This document shows positions 36,043 to 45,434 of a stretch of DNA of 64,000 bases, one piece after another. The DNA is from Rhinopithecimicrobium faecis (GTDB lineage Bacteria; Bacteroidota; Bacteroidia; Sphingobacteriales; Sphingobacteriaceae). How positions within the stretch are numbered: the stretch's first letter is position 1; the number at the start of each line of letters is the position of its first letter. The stretch is taken from the NCBI GenBank assembly GCA_017942165.1, contig JAGKSB010000003.1, positions 223,879 through 287,878 of the forward strand. The letters run 5' to 3'. A program made the translations under genes and the position numbers. The notes under the pieces were generated by a model. The model was given only the letters and a program-made list of their open reading frames with translations, searched no databases and was not told where the DNA came from.

Positions 36043-39000
36043 ATGATGAGAACGTTACTTCTACATGTATTACTATTTATCTTTATTCCCGTTAGCCTTT
36101 TCGCGCAGACAACGCAGGCGAGCATCTATGGCCGCGTTGTAGACAACCAAGGGAAGATTCTTCCTGGGGCTACGGTACAACTGCGCAATGAGTCTACGGG
36201 ATTTACCACGAAAACCTCAACTTCTCAAAAAGGAGAATATTCCTTCCAAGAGCTCCCTTTGGGTGGGCCTTATCAAGTGCATGTGCTTTATGTAGGTCTT
36301 GGTGAGCAGCTCTTAAAGGGCTACACATTAAATCAAGGCGACGGTATCCGTGTCGATGTGCAGCTCTTTGAGCGTAGTCAGCAGCTAGATGTTGTGACTA
36401 TTACGGCCGGAGGGATGAAGAATAAAATCGAGAATCTGGGTGCTGCGACGGCCATCTCCGCGAAGGAGATGACCACCCTTCCTGTGAATGGAAGAAACTT
36501 CACTTCGCTTATGGAGCTTTCTCCATTAAGTTCTGGCGGCGGAAGTCTTGCGGGGCAATTGGGGTCTTCAACAAATTATACCATTGATGGTATGAGCGCA
36601 AAAAATCCCACCTCAGCAGGTGCAACCACAAGTCGCTCCGGAGCGCCATATTCCATCTCCATGGAGGCTGTTCGTGAGTTTAAGGTTGTCACCAATCAAT
36701 ATGATGTAACCTTCGGTAGAGCAGGTGGCGGTACGGTCTCTGCGGTTACAAAGTCCGGAACAAATACACTAAGTGGTTCTGCTTGGAACTATATGCGTGC
36801 AGACTGGCTTTCTAGCCCCTATAATATTGCTGGAGGAAAACGAAAGAATGAATTTTCTACCAATCAGTATGGCTTCACCTTAGGAGGCCCTATTATCAAG
36901 GATAAAGTACACTTCTTTGTAGCTTGGGATCATCAGCGTGATGCGCGTCCTTTAATTATTGCGGATATCCAATCGGCAGCAGATGAGGCACGCTTTAATA
37001 TTACGAATGCTACATTGGACAATTTAGTAGGAATAGCACAGTCTAATTACGGCATGGCTGGGGGGGCGCAGTATGGTTCATTTCCCAAAAAACGAAATTC
37101 TGATGCCGCTTTTGCCCGTATTGATTGGCAGATCAATGAACGCAATCTATTGACCATTAGAAATAATTACACCAATGATCGCAACAACCTAGGCTTGGAG
37201 GACAATACCCGTATCAACCTCTATGAGTCTTATGCGAATGATAAGAATATTGACAATAGCTTGCTTGCTACGCTACGTACATCAATCTCTCCAAAGCTAA
37301 CAAATGAGCTGAAGGTTCAACATCTTTACACCTATCAGTTAAGTAGTCCTGGGGATCAGCTTCCTGCGGCCAATATTCCGCGTGCCATCATCAATGGGGT
37401 TACCTCCACCGTGGGGGCGAGTAATCTAGCTACCAATGTGCAGTTTGGGGGACATCGCTTTGCGCAGGAGGGCTTTACCAATAATGTGCTGCAGTTGGTA
37501 AATAACCTGTACTATAACACTGAGAAGGTTAAATATGTCTTTGGGGTTGATGTTATGCATACAAAGGCTAAATCTTTATATGGGTCAGAGGTGAATGGTC
37601 GATTTACCTTTGGCGCCAGTCAGCAGTACAGCGCATTGGAAAATTTAGCCGCACAGCGTGCGCAGACATTCTACCGTGAAGTACCCTTAGTCGCTGACCC
37701 GACAGTGCATGCTTCTATTGTCAATGCAGGCCTTTATGGTCAACTGCAAACTAACCTGGCAAAAGGGTTAGAGATGACTGCAGGCTTGCGCTTAGATTAT
37801 GGCTTCTACCCAAAATCTCCGCTGAATCAAGACTTATTAGATGCCTTAGGTGTACGCACAGACTACCGCTTACAGTCTTTTGTGGTACAACCCCGCGTGC
37901 AGTTTACCTGGAATGTAAATGATAAGCACAAAGATTTTATCCGCTTTGGAGCAGGCGTTTTTGCATCGGATATTAATAATTATATGACGATTAACAACCT
38001 GACATTTGATGGAAAGCATTTTGCTACTGTGGATGTTCGTGGCGCTGATGTTCCAAAACCAGATTTCTTAGCTTACCGCAAAGATCCCAACAGCATTCCT
38101 ACACTTGCTGCGCATCAGGTGCCTACCATAAATACCTATGCTGAAGATGCTAAAATCCCTGTTATCTATAAGGCAAATCTTTCCTACAGCCACTTTTTTA
38201 CGAACAAATTTCGCGTAGGCATTGCTGGTTATATGACTTTAGCACGCAACAACTATATGTATGAGGACCGTAATATGGTGGCAGACCCTTTCTTCCGCTT
38301 GGCGAATGAGGGGCAGCGTGGGGTGTATGTGCCTGTAGATGCTATTGTCGATGGTGTTGCTGATTGGAAGGCGGGACGTATTTCAGAAAAATTCGGCCGT
38401 GTGCTGACGCTTAATTCTAAGGGAAAACTTAATCAGTTTGCCGTCGTCCTCGATGCTTCCTACCAGTATTATAAAGATGGTGTTATTACAGCGAGTTACA
38501 CCTGGAATGATGCGCGTGATAATACATCGTTTAATGGGAATGTCGCCAACTCTGCCACCCTTTCCTTGGCAGTAAAAGATGACCCTAGAGATCTTTCAAC
38601 GATGAGTTACTCGAATGGTCAGTTTCGCAATAAAGTAGTCTTCTTTGGGACGCTTCCAAGCTTCTATGGTGTGCAAGTAGGGTTACGCTATACAGGTATT
38701 GGAGGTACACGCTACAGCCTACTTTCCGGGGGCAATACGAATGGTGATTTTGTGGCTGGCAATAACGACCTTGCATTTATCTTCGATTCCAATGCTGCGA
38801 GTACACCTGATGCGTTAGCTTCTTCCTTAAAAGCCTTATTAGCGAATCCCGAAGCGAGTGAAAGTCTAAAGCGCTATATCCGTCGTTATGAGGGGCAGAT
38901 TGCGGAGCGAAATGGCGGTATTAATAAGTTTTACGGCATCTTAGATATCCGTGTTGCGAAAAAATTTGCTGTTTACAAAACACATTCTCTTGAGGTTTCA

Positions 39001-39216
39001 GCGGATATTTTCAACCTCGCTAATCTATTCAATAAAGATTGGGGTACCAACCATTCATTAAGTTCTCAAGCCTTATATGAGCTTGGTGGAGCAGCTGGAG
39101 TGCCTCGCTTTGATGCACAGCGTGCACAGTATAATTACCGCTTAAATAACACCGGAATTGCCAATCCTTCAGGAAATCCATATCAGTTCCAATTGGGATT
39201 ACGCTACGGCTTCTAA
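36043..39216 (+). CDS. TonB-dependent receptor, Oar-like, with carboxypeptidase-regulatory-like domain
   Basis: 1057 residues. A signal peptide (about 1-22, ending LFAQ) precedes a CarboxypepD-regulatory-like Ig fold (about 27-110, SIYGRVVDNQGKILPGATV as landmark). A plug-type region (about 112-245) and a long beta-barrel follow. The protein ends YQFQLGLRYGF with the terminal Phe typical of outer-membrane barrels. It is an Oar/TonB-type transporter; the ligand is unknown. Its nearest neighbours downstream, on the opposite strand, are sialoglycan-degrading enzymes, but no SusD partner is present, so it is not a classic PUL pair. Confidence 0.9.
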   Translation: MMRTLLLHVLLFIFIPVSLFAQTTQASIYGRVVDNQGKILPGATVQLRNESTGFTTKTSTSQKGEYSFQELPLGGPYQVHVLYVGLGEQLLKGYTLNQGDGIRVDVQLFERSQQLDVVTITAGGMKNKIENLGAATAISAKEMTTLPVNGRNFTSLMELSPLSSGGGSLAGQLGSSTNYTIDGMSAKNPTSAGATTSRSGAPYSISMEAVREFKVVTNQYDVTFGRAGGGTVSAVTKSGTNTLSGSAWNYMRADWLSSPYNIAGGKRKNEFSTNQYGFTLGGPIIKDKVHFFVAWDHQRDARPLIIADIQSAADEARFNITNATLDNLVGIAQSNYGMAGGAQYGSFPKKRNSDAAFARIDWQINERNLLTIRNNYTNDRNNLGLEDNTRINLYESYANDKNIDNSLLATLRTSISPKLTNELKVQHLYTYQLSSPGDQLPAANIPRAIINGVTSTVGASNLATNVQFGGHRFAQEGFTNNVLQLVNNLYYNTEKVKYVFGVDVMHTKAKSLYGSEVNGRFTFGASQQYSALENLAAQRAQTFYREVPLVADPTVHASIVNAGLYGQLQTNLAKGLEMTAGLRLDYGFYPKSPLNQDLLDALGVRTDYRLQSFVVQPRVQFTWNVNDKHKDFIRFGAGVFASDINNYMTINNLTFDGKHFATVDVRGADVPKPDFLAYRKDPNSIPTLAAHQVPTINTYAEDAKIPVIYKANLSYSHFFTNKFRVGIAGYMTLARNNYMYEDRNMVADPFFRLANEGQRGVYVPVDAIVDGVADWKAGRISEKFGRVLTLNSKGKLNQFAVVLDASYQYYKDGVITASYTWNDARDNTSFNGNVANSATLSLAVKDDPRDLSTMSYSNGQFRNKVVFFGTLPSFYGVQVGLRYTGIGGTRYSLLSGGNTNGDFVAGNNDLAFIFDSNAASTPDALASSLKALLANPEASESLKRYIRRYEGQIAERNGGINKFYGILDIRVAKKFAVYKTHSLEVSADIFNLANLFNKDWGTNHSLSSQALYELGGAAGVPRFDAQRAQYNYRLNNTGIANPSGNPYQFQLGLRYGF

Positions 39217-39234
39217 CGGGGGTTATGTATAGAT

Positions 39235-39271
39235 AAAAGGAGCCATTTCATCAAGAAGTGGCTCCTTTTAT
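39235..39271. terminator. Bidirectional terminator between receptor and sialidase genes
   Basis: Arms AAAAGGAGCCATTTC (39235-39249) and GAAGTGGCTCCTTTT (39255-39269) with one wobble pair, flanked by A-rich and T-rich ends. Confidence 0.85.
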
Positions 39272-39285
39272 TGTTTTAATACATG

Positions 39286-40452
39286 TTATTTTACGTTTTC
39301 TGAGGTGAAGACAATCTCTTGATAGTTGTCTTTTTCATATAGGATACCGATGGTATTTTTCTTCACAAGTACGATGTCTGAGTAGGCTGCATAAGAGCCA
39401 TGAGGACCTTTGTAATTAGCTGGCGCTTTTGCAATTAATTTGTTGTAATACCAAGTTTTACCTTGATCTTTCGACAGACGTAGGGTGAGGTTATTTCTTA
39501 ATTCCGTATCTGCAGCATTGATATGTGCTAAGATAAATTTCCCTCCTTTTAACCAAGAAAGTACGGCACCTTGATTAATAGGATCCGGTAAATTCAAATC
39601 TCCTTCAGAGCTCACCCACGATTGTCCCCCATCTTCAGAGATGGATATAATGCGCGCTTTAGGCACATATTGTTGGTTTCTCGAAGACATATAAACTTTA
39701 TTGTTATCAATCTGTGCTGCCATGGATTCATTTGTTCCTGGGAACGGTACTTTTTCGGACAGTTTAAAGGTCTTTCCATGGTCATCAGAATAGAAGGCAT
39801 GGGCATTCCAGTCTTTATTCTTTGGCTGCGGGTTGCCGGCATTATGATTTGCCGCAACATAGATACGCCCTTTATTTGGGCCTTTTACAAATTGGAAGGC
39901 ATGACCTGGGGTATTCGCATAGGTGCGCCAATCTTCAGCAAAGTTGTATGCAGGATTTATTTGCGGCTGCTTCGGGCGGTGCGTCTGCGTGGTGATATTC
40001 ACGGCTTCGGACCAGGTCTTTCCACCATCTGTAGAAGCAACATACCAGTTTTCACGTAAGCCTACACCTTTGCGAACATCCCCTTCATGGTTATTTCCTG
40101 TGTTATAGAAAAGGTATATTTTCCCTTTTGGAAATTGAGGGTCTAAAAGGTCTACAACGGGTGCAGGATTCCCCGCTTGGGACTTTTCATAATCTGCAGC
40201 AATTAAAAGTTTACCCCATGTCTTTCCGCCATCATTGGAGATTTTATAGACTATATCTACATTTCCAAAATCTCCAGCATGGTCTACACGACCTTCAGAA
40301 AAGGCTAATAAATCACCATTTTTAGCTTTTACAATCGCAGGTATACGGTAGCTGGCATAGCCATCTTGTCCCGATTTGAAAACAGTAACTTCTTGGGCAA
40401 AGCTCATTAAAGAGCAGGAAACGATACAAAGGCTTAAAAATAATTTTTTCAT
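39286..40452 (-). CDS. Exo-alpha-sialidase (GH33 type)
   Basis: 388-residue exported sialidase. Signal peptide at about 1-19 (ending SFAQ). The YRIP motif at 35-38 carries the first of the Arg triad. Five Asp-box repeats (SxDxGxTW type) are visible: SNDGGKTW (72-79), STDGGKTW (about 140), SDDHGKTF (about 222), SEDGGQSW (about 273) and SKDQGKTW (about 323), giving the six-bladed propeller. It removes terminal sialic acids from glycans in the periplasm or outside the cell. It is last in a three-gene operon with GH20 and an esterase. Confidence 0.93.
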   Translation of the reverse strand: MKKLFLSLCIVSCSLMSFAQEVTVFKSGQDGYASYRIPAIVKAKNGDLLAFSEGRVDHAGDFGNVDIVYKISNDGGKTWGKLLIAADYEKSQAGNPAPVVDLLDPQFPKGKIYLFYNTGNNHEGDVRKGVGLRENWYVASTDGGKTWSEAVNITTQTHRPKQPQINPAYNFAEDWRTYANTPGHAFQFVKGPNKGRIYVAANHNAGNPQPKNKDWNAHAFYSDDHGKTFKLSEKVPFPGTNESMAAQIDNNKVYMSSRNQQYVPKARIISISEDGGQSWVSSEGDLNLPDPINQGAVLSWLKGGKFILAHINAADTELRNNLTLRLSKDQGKTWYYNKLIAKAPANYKGPHGSYAAYSDIVLVKKNTIGILYEKDNYQEIVFTSENVK

Positions 40453-40493
40453 AGTTTTTAGTTAATTATAGTCATTATAGATTGATAAATTCA

Positions 40494-42521
40494 TTAGTTT
40501 TGGCTATTTTTTTCGGTTTCTAGGGGCATAAAACTAAACATCCACTTCATCGGATTCTGCCAGTTTTCACCCGCAAAGGTAGGGGCAGGAATTTTTATAA
40601 ATACGTTATTCCATCCTTTTTTAACGGCTATTAGTGTGGGTTCGCGAAAACTATACCCTTCATCCAACAGGGGTTTTTCTAAACTCCCTACTAAGCCAGG
40701 TTGCTTCCATTTAGGGGGCTGAATAATCTGCCCATTGACCCATAATTTGGATGCCTTATTGTCCCAGGTGCCTTCTTTTGGAGAGTCTGATTCATAGCTT
40801 CTAGAAAGATTTTGAAAGCCTATCCAGAAGGGTTGTAAGCCAGCTTTCTCCGACCAAAATCGTCCACGTGCATACCAGGTAGTATGCTCTTGGGGAGCTG
40901 CTAGCGCTCCTTTGATAACGTCATTCCACCAGTGACGCAGGATGATCGTACCTCCATATACGGTATCTGAAGCTATGAAAGTCTTATCAAATGGCTTGTC
41001 TTCTATTGGAAAATGTTTAGCAGGGTCACCTTCATGGTTATAGGGGCCTATTAATTCCCATGTCAGCTGGCTATGCTTAACGTAAGGAAATGGCAGTTCT
41101 TTAAAATAGCGATTTTTGTGATCCAGAAGGCGGCTTTCAAAGGCGGTGAAACTGGCATATTCGGGTGTTCCCTTAGCCGGTAGATTAGCTACCCAATGAG
41201 GCAATCCACCACCGCGCCAACTTCGCTCGCCAAAGGCTATCATGCTGGGGTAGATGGCATTCTGTAAAAACATATCCCGGGCTTCTGCTACAGCACGATC
41301 TGGCCATGCACAGAGGATGGCACCCAACAGGTTAGAATGTCCGCGATCCGCGGCACCCAGCTGACGGAAGAATAATGTGGTAACGGTCTCTATAGGATCC
41401 ATATGATTTATATAGAGATGCTTGGAGTCGATATATTTAATGTCGCCCGTTGTAGGGATTACTTGCGGTCCCCCCATCCATTGCTGACGAATGGTGCTAG
41501 GGAGAATATTAGATCCTGGATCCCAAGCCATGGTCTTATAACCTAAATCCTCCACAAATTTGGTGATCTCAGGCATAAAATTCTTGTTACGAATCTTTAC
41601 CTCATCGCCCCCAATATGCAGGTATGGAAGGTTGGGGTAGGTGTCTGTAAATTCCTGAAGTAGTTCTTTAATATAAGCCATACCTGAATCAGACTGCATG
41701 TTAACCCCAAAATAACGCTCAAAGGCAGCGCTATGTCCTGGCATATCGATCTCTGGAAGAAGCATAATATGTCGCTCTTGACAGTAGTTTACTAAATCTT
41801 TGAATTCTGCTTCACTGTAGAAGTCACCTTTCCATCGCTTCATATTCGAAGCGGCTGTAAGTCCAGGGTGTTTCTTGCTGGCTAGGCGCCAAGCTAAATC
41901 TTCTGTAAAGTGGAAATGTAAAACATTGAGTTTATATTGCGCCATCATATCAACCTGCTCCTTAAGAAGTTCCATAGATTGGTAATTTCGCCCTACATCT
42001 ACCAGGAATCCACGCCATGCAAATGCAGGCTTATCGTGGATCGTACAATAGGGGAGATGCCCATTTGCTAGGACAAACTGCTTTAATGTCTGAAGGCCAT
42101 AGAAGATACCCTTTGCCTGTGTAGCCTGAATATGTATGCCTTTCTCATTGATAAGTAGCGTATAGCTTTCATCCTCAAGCATTGCTTTAGGGGCTGTTGT
42201 ATTTTCTGTATTCGCTGGTTTTAGCGATAAGATAAAAGTAGGAATGTCGGTATGCGGTTTCTTTTTTAATGCTTTTTTGTTCTGAATTTTGGAGCTCTGT
42301 AATTTTCCCTCCCAGGATGAAATAATGGATTGCGCTAAGGCAAATTCCTTTGCTAAGCTTTTTGGGACTTGGCGCAGGTGGATTCCATTTTCCAGGGATA
42401 AGGATGCCTGATGCCATGTTACTTCCGTAGGTAGTGGAATTAAATGCTGTTGAGCATAACCGTTTAAAGTCATGCCTAGAAAAAGCATAATAATCGATAA
42501 TATAGGAACTTTTAGATGCAT
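40494..42521 (-). CDS. Beta-N-acetylhexosaminidase (GH20)
   Basis: 675 residues with a signal peptide (about 1-23, ending GYAQ). A GH20b domain (about 25-140) precedes the TIM barrel. The catalytic Asp-Glu pair is in HIGGDEVK near residue 306, and the barrel start FAWRGFLVDVGRNYQ is near 167. The C-terminal 180 residues form an extra beta-rich domain with hydrolase-associated (carbohydrate-binding) features, usual in Bacteroidota hexosaminidases. It cleaves terminal GlcNAc/GalNAc exposed after sialic acid removal. It starts 2 bases after the esterase stop. Confidence 0.93.
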   Translation of the reverse strand: MHLKVPILSIIMLFLGMTLNGYAQQHLIPLPTEVTWHQASLSLENGIHLRQVPKSLAKEFALAQSIISSWEGKLQSSKIQNKKALKKKPHTDIPTFILSLKPANTENTTAPKAMLEDESYTLLINEKGIHIQATQAKGIFYGLQTLKQFVLANGHLPYCTIHDKPAFAWRGFLVDVGRNYQSMELLKEQVDMMAQYKLNVLHFHFTEDLAWRLASKKHPGLTAASNMKRWKGDFYSEAEFKDLVNYCQERHIMLLPEIDMPGHSAAFERYFGVNMQSDSGMAYIKELLQEFTDTYPNLPYLHIGGDEVKIRNKNFMPEITKFVEDLGYKTMAWDPGSNILPSTIRQQWMGGPQVIPTTGDIKYIDSKHLYINHMDPIETVTTLFFRQLGAADRGHSNLLGAILCAWPDRAVAEARDMFLQNAIYPSMIAFGERSWRGGGLPHWVANLPAKGTPEYASFTAFESRLLDHKNRYFKELPFPYVKHSQLTWELIGPYNHEGDPAKHFPIEDKPFDKTFIASDTVYGGTIILRHWWNDVIKGALAAPQEHTTWYARGRFWSEKAGLQPFWIGFQNLSRSYESDSPKEGTWDNKASKLWVNGQIIQPPKWKQPGLVGSLEKPLLDEGYSFREPTLIAVKKGWNNVFIKIPAPTFAGENWQNPMKWMFSFMPLETEKNSQN

Positions 42522-42523
42522 GG

Positions 42524-44602
42524 CTAGTGAATAGGTAGTTTAAATGTTGCAACAGGAACGTTTGTATTTGACTGTAGATTCGCTCTTGTGAAAGGCTCGT
42601 AGGCGTATTGGATTTTTGAAAATAGCTTAGGGTTTACATGGATATATAATTTATTGTGCGTGATCTGAACGTTTGTAGGGGTATGTATTTCACCTTTAAA
42701 GTCGATGAGCTGTAGGCCTTTAATCGCTTCATTTCTGGTGGTTTCTAATTTTTCACAGTTATTGAAAGTTACGATCAATAGGGAGGGCTCTTGGCTTATG
42801 GTTACCGGTTGCGGGGAATTTGCTTGATTTTTTTTGCCGTAGATATGCTGCAGTGCGAGCTTTGCAAGACGCTGTCCTACGGGAATTTTATGGCGTGGGT
42901 GTACGTCTGTGGAGTCTCCAAGATCCGTGGAAACAGCTAAGTAGGTTCCTGCAATTTCATTCGTTAGCAGGCGCTGTTGATTCCGGAATTCGGGCCATGA
43001 AGGTCTATTTAAGCTGGACAGCTGCACCACAAAAAAAGGGAGCTGCTGCTTAAATGTAGTGCGCCACGACTGTACAAGTGTGCGGAATAGGTGGCTATGT
43101 AATGTAATATTATGGGCATTCGACTCCCCTTGGTACCAGAGTACGGCTTTTAGATTTGTCGATAACCAGGGTGTTACGCCTGCTTCGAAGTTATATGCTG
43201 GCGCATAGGGGTGCCGTTGGTTGGGGTTTGTTGAAAGGGCGAGGTTCACTGCCGCCCGCTCCCGACAGAATTCTTGGATAAAATCAGATTTTTGCCAATT
43301 GTGTATATAGGGGGCTAGCAGATTGTCATCTTCTAGCGTCTTTCGGGGGATCCAAGATTCCGTATTGGAGCCTCCAACGGCTAATTCAATAATACCAATG
43401 GGAACTTGTGCTTCCTTTTGCAGTGATTCAGCAAAGGAGTAGGCGATGGCGGAGAAGTTTCCAATATTTGCTGCTGTGGCGCGCTCCCACTGCCCTTGGA
43501 AATAGTGGAGGTCGTTAACTTGTGTTAATGTTAGGGAGTCCCAGCGGCTATTTGTTGTTTCCACGATGGCTGTTTCCTTGAAAATACGTATCTGACTTTT
43601 TGCTGCTGCCTGCGCAATTAACGTGTCGCTTGCGAGCGCTCCTTTTAGCGGGAAAGCCATATTGGACTGCCCTGAGGCGAGGTATACATCGCCAAAGAGG
43701 ATATCTTCCAGGATAAGGTCGTTCGCTGAATCCTGCACCTTTAGCGTATAGGGGCCTCCTGCGGGGATGCTAGGTAGATAGATTTCCCAAGACCCTTTGG
43801 CTGTAGTCGCTGTTTCCAGCTTCCATTTTCCCAGTGTGAGCTGTATTTTTTCGAACGGCTTAGCGGATCCTGAAATACGGTTTTTTACGCCACGTTGGAG
43901 CACCATATGTGCACCTAGGGAGCGGTCGATACGTAGGGATCTTGGTGCTGCTTGCTGTGGGGCGATGGATTGAAAGACCTGCGTAGCGAGGATGCGCGCC
44001 CCCTGCTGATTGGGATGTAGGAAATCTGAAAAAAGGTCTATTCTTGCTGCCAAGGGGCTATGGTTGTCGATAAGTGTTGCTCCCTGTGCTTTGGCTATTG
44101 CGGGGATCGTTGCTTGCAGCTGGTCAAACCAGTCGCGCGTACCTGAAAGGAATCTGCTATGACCTGAAAAAATTGGGGTAAGGGTGCAAATGAAAACCTC
44201 TAAAGCTGGGTTTTCAGCCCTAAATGCGGCAATCAACCGATGGTAGTCTCTTTCAAAATCGCCCTGATAGTTCGGCCAGTTTCTAGGGTCCGTATCATTG
44301 AGCCCCAAGGAAACGACGATGATATCCGGTTTGAATGCTAAGGCTTCCTGGTAGCTCGTTGTCTGCGTATAGGGGCGGTGACCTTTATTTAAAAGGGTGG
44401 CGCCATTAAAGCCGAAATTCCCTACGAGATACCCTTCGCCCAATAACTTTTGGAGCTGTGCCGGGTAGCTATCATTTGCGAGCCCTATTCCATAGCCCTT
44501 GGTGACAGAATCTCCTATACACGCAACACGCTTCTGCGCAAAGCCCGAAAGATAGCACAGCATAAACAATAAACTTAGCAGGTAAGCAGGTAAATATTTC
44601 AT
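42524..44602 (-). CDS. Two-domain SGNH esterase / sialate O-acetylesterase
   Basis: 692 residues, signal peptide about 1-22. Two serine-esterase modules are fused. The N-terminal GDSL/SGNH domain (about 25-215) has block I CIGDSVTKGYG (nucleophile Ser32), block III SLGLNDTD and block V DFLHPNQQG. The second module (from about 230) is of sialate O-acetylesterase type: a beta domain ahead of YLASGQSNMAF (nucleophile in GQSN, about 310) and LWYQGESNAHN near 490. Removing O-acetyl groups lets the sialidase act. First gene of the sialoglycan operon; sialic acid catabolic (nan) genes are not in the window. Confidence 0.9.
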   Translation of the reverse strand: MKYLPAYLLSLLFMLCYLSGFAQKRVACIGDSVTKGYGIGLANDSYPAQLQKLLGEGYLVGNFGFNGATLLNKGHRPYTQTTSYQEALAFKPDIIVVSLGLNDTDPRNWPNYQGDFERDYHRLIAAFRAENPALEVFICTLTPIFSGHSRFLSGTRDWFDQLQATIPAIAKAQGATLIDNHSPLAARIDLFSDFLHPNQQGARILATQVFQSIAPQQAAPRSLRIDRSLGAHMVLQRGVKNRISGSAKPFEKIQLTLGKWKLETATTAKGSWEIYLPSIPAGGPYTLKVQDSANDLILEDILFGDVYLASGQSNMAFPLKGALASDTLIAQAAAKSQIRIFKETAIVETTNSRWDSLTLTQVNDLHYFQGQWERATAANIGNFSAIAYSFAESLQKEAQVPIGIIELAVGGSNTESWIPRKTLEDDNLLAPYIHNWQKSDFIQEFCRERAAVNLALSTNPNQRHPYAPAYNFEAGVTPWLSTNLKAVLWYQGESNAHNITLHSHLFRTLVQSWRTTFKQQLPFFVVQLSSLNRPSWPEFRNQQRLLTNEIAGTYLAVSTDLGDSTDVHPRHKIPVGQRLAKLALQHIYGKKNQANSPQPVTISQEPSLLIVTFNNCEKLETTRNEAIKGLQLIDFKGEIHTPTNVQITHNKLYIHVNPKLFSKIQYAYEPFTRANLQSNTNVPVATFKLPIH

Positions 44603-44775
44603 GATTTTTAGGTAGGAGTGTACTAAGTAAAAGCAAAGATGCTAACTTCTGAAGTTTACTTAATAGCAACTCGATATTTAGGTGAAATAAACAGGCATAA
44701 GATAGGTATATTATTGACAGAAATCCAAGTAGTCTTAATGCAAAATATCTCTTATGGAGTAACAATTATATATAC

Positions 44776-44797
44776 AATATAGCTTGAAGGGCATTAG
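44776..44797 (+). repeat. 22-bp direct repeat, left copy
   Basis: AATATAGCTTGAAGGGCATT plus AG; identical, apart from one A/G difference, to the copy at 49966-49987. Together they bound the accessory island. They may be attachment-site remnants or two copies of one IS end. Confidence 0.7.
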
Positions 44798-44801
44798 AGA
44801 T

Positions 44802-45406
44802 AAAAGCATCCTGCGAAGTAGCAGTCGGAAAAGTAAAATGGGGACGTTTCAACAAGCGTATCGTAAACGATATAAAAGTAACTGACCATCACGGATTACT
44901 TATAACCGAAAAAAATCCATCTGCATTACCTGCAAAGGAGGCTGCCATATACGATATTATTGCTTTGCGATTACTGGAAGCAGTATCTGGCGTGGTATCA
45001 GGGGGAATTTCACAGAAGAAGACAACGAGCCAATACAAGAATTAACTGAATTAAGAGTTGGTGATGAGCTGAAAATAAAATCTTCGGAAGTATTGGAAAA
45101 GAAAACCAACAAGAACTTTTGAGTGTGAGTATTGCAAATGAAAAACATCCTGAGTTGACCTGCCCAAAATGTAAAACGACCAATCTACTCATTAGAGAAA
45201 AGGTTGTCAAGTGTCCCAATGAGTCTTGCAACTGGCTTCAATTTCGAAATATTTGTGGGGTTCATTTAGGTCTCTCTGAAATAGATGACCTAGTAAAAAA
45301 GTGGGAAACCAATCTCATCAAAGGCATGAAAAGCAAAGCAGGAAAAAAAGGACAATGCCGATTCATAATTGGGGAATTGTTTAAACCAATTTATGCTTAT
45401 TTTTGA
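44802..45406 (+). pseudogene. topB: topB remnant (DNA topoisomerase III of a conjugative element)
   Basis: Three pieces of a Bacteroidota ICE-type topoisomerase III survive in order but in different frames, with the parts between deleted. Piece one (44802-44990) reads FNKRIVNDIKVTDHHGLL and holds the VTDHH block. Piece two (about 45005-45120) reads EEDNEPIQELTELRVGDELK. Piece three (about 45119-45400) is the C-terminal zinc finger with CPKC and CPNESC motifs followed by LIKGMKSKAGKK. The active-site Tyr region is missing. It marks the trace of an integrative conjugative element of the CTnDOT type; that assignment is from family memory. Confidence 0.82.
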
Positions 45407-45434
45407 CAAAAGGCTCAGATTATAAAATCCAAGC

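Noticed and set aside
39622..40059. 145-codon plus-strand ORF inside the sialidase gene
   Set aside because: Antisense to the Asp-box repeats of the sialidase; repetitive codons produce long spurious frames.
44603..44775. Additional genes between the esterase and the island
   Set aside because: No ORF with coding character; only a weak CATCTTTG-like box for the esterase operon is visible.
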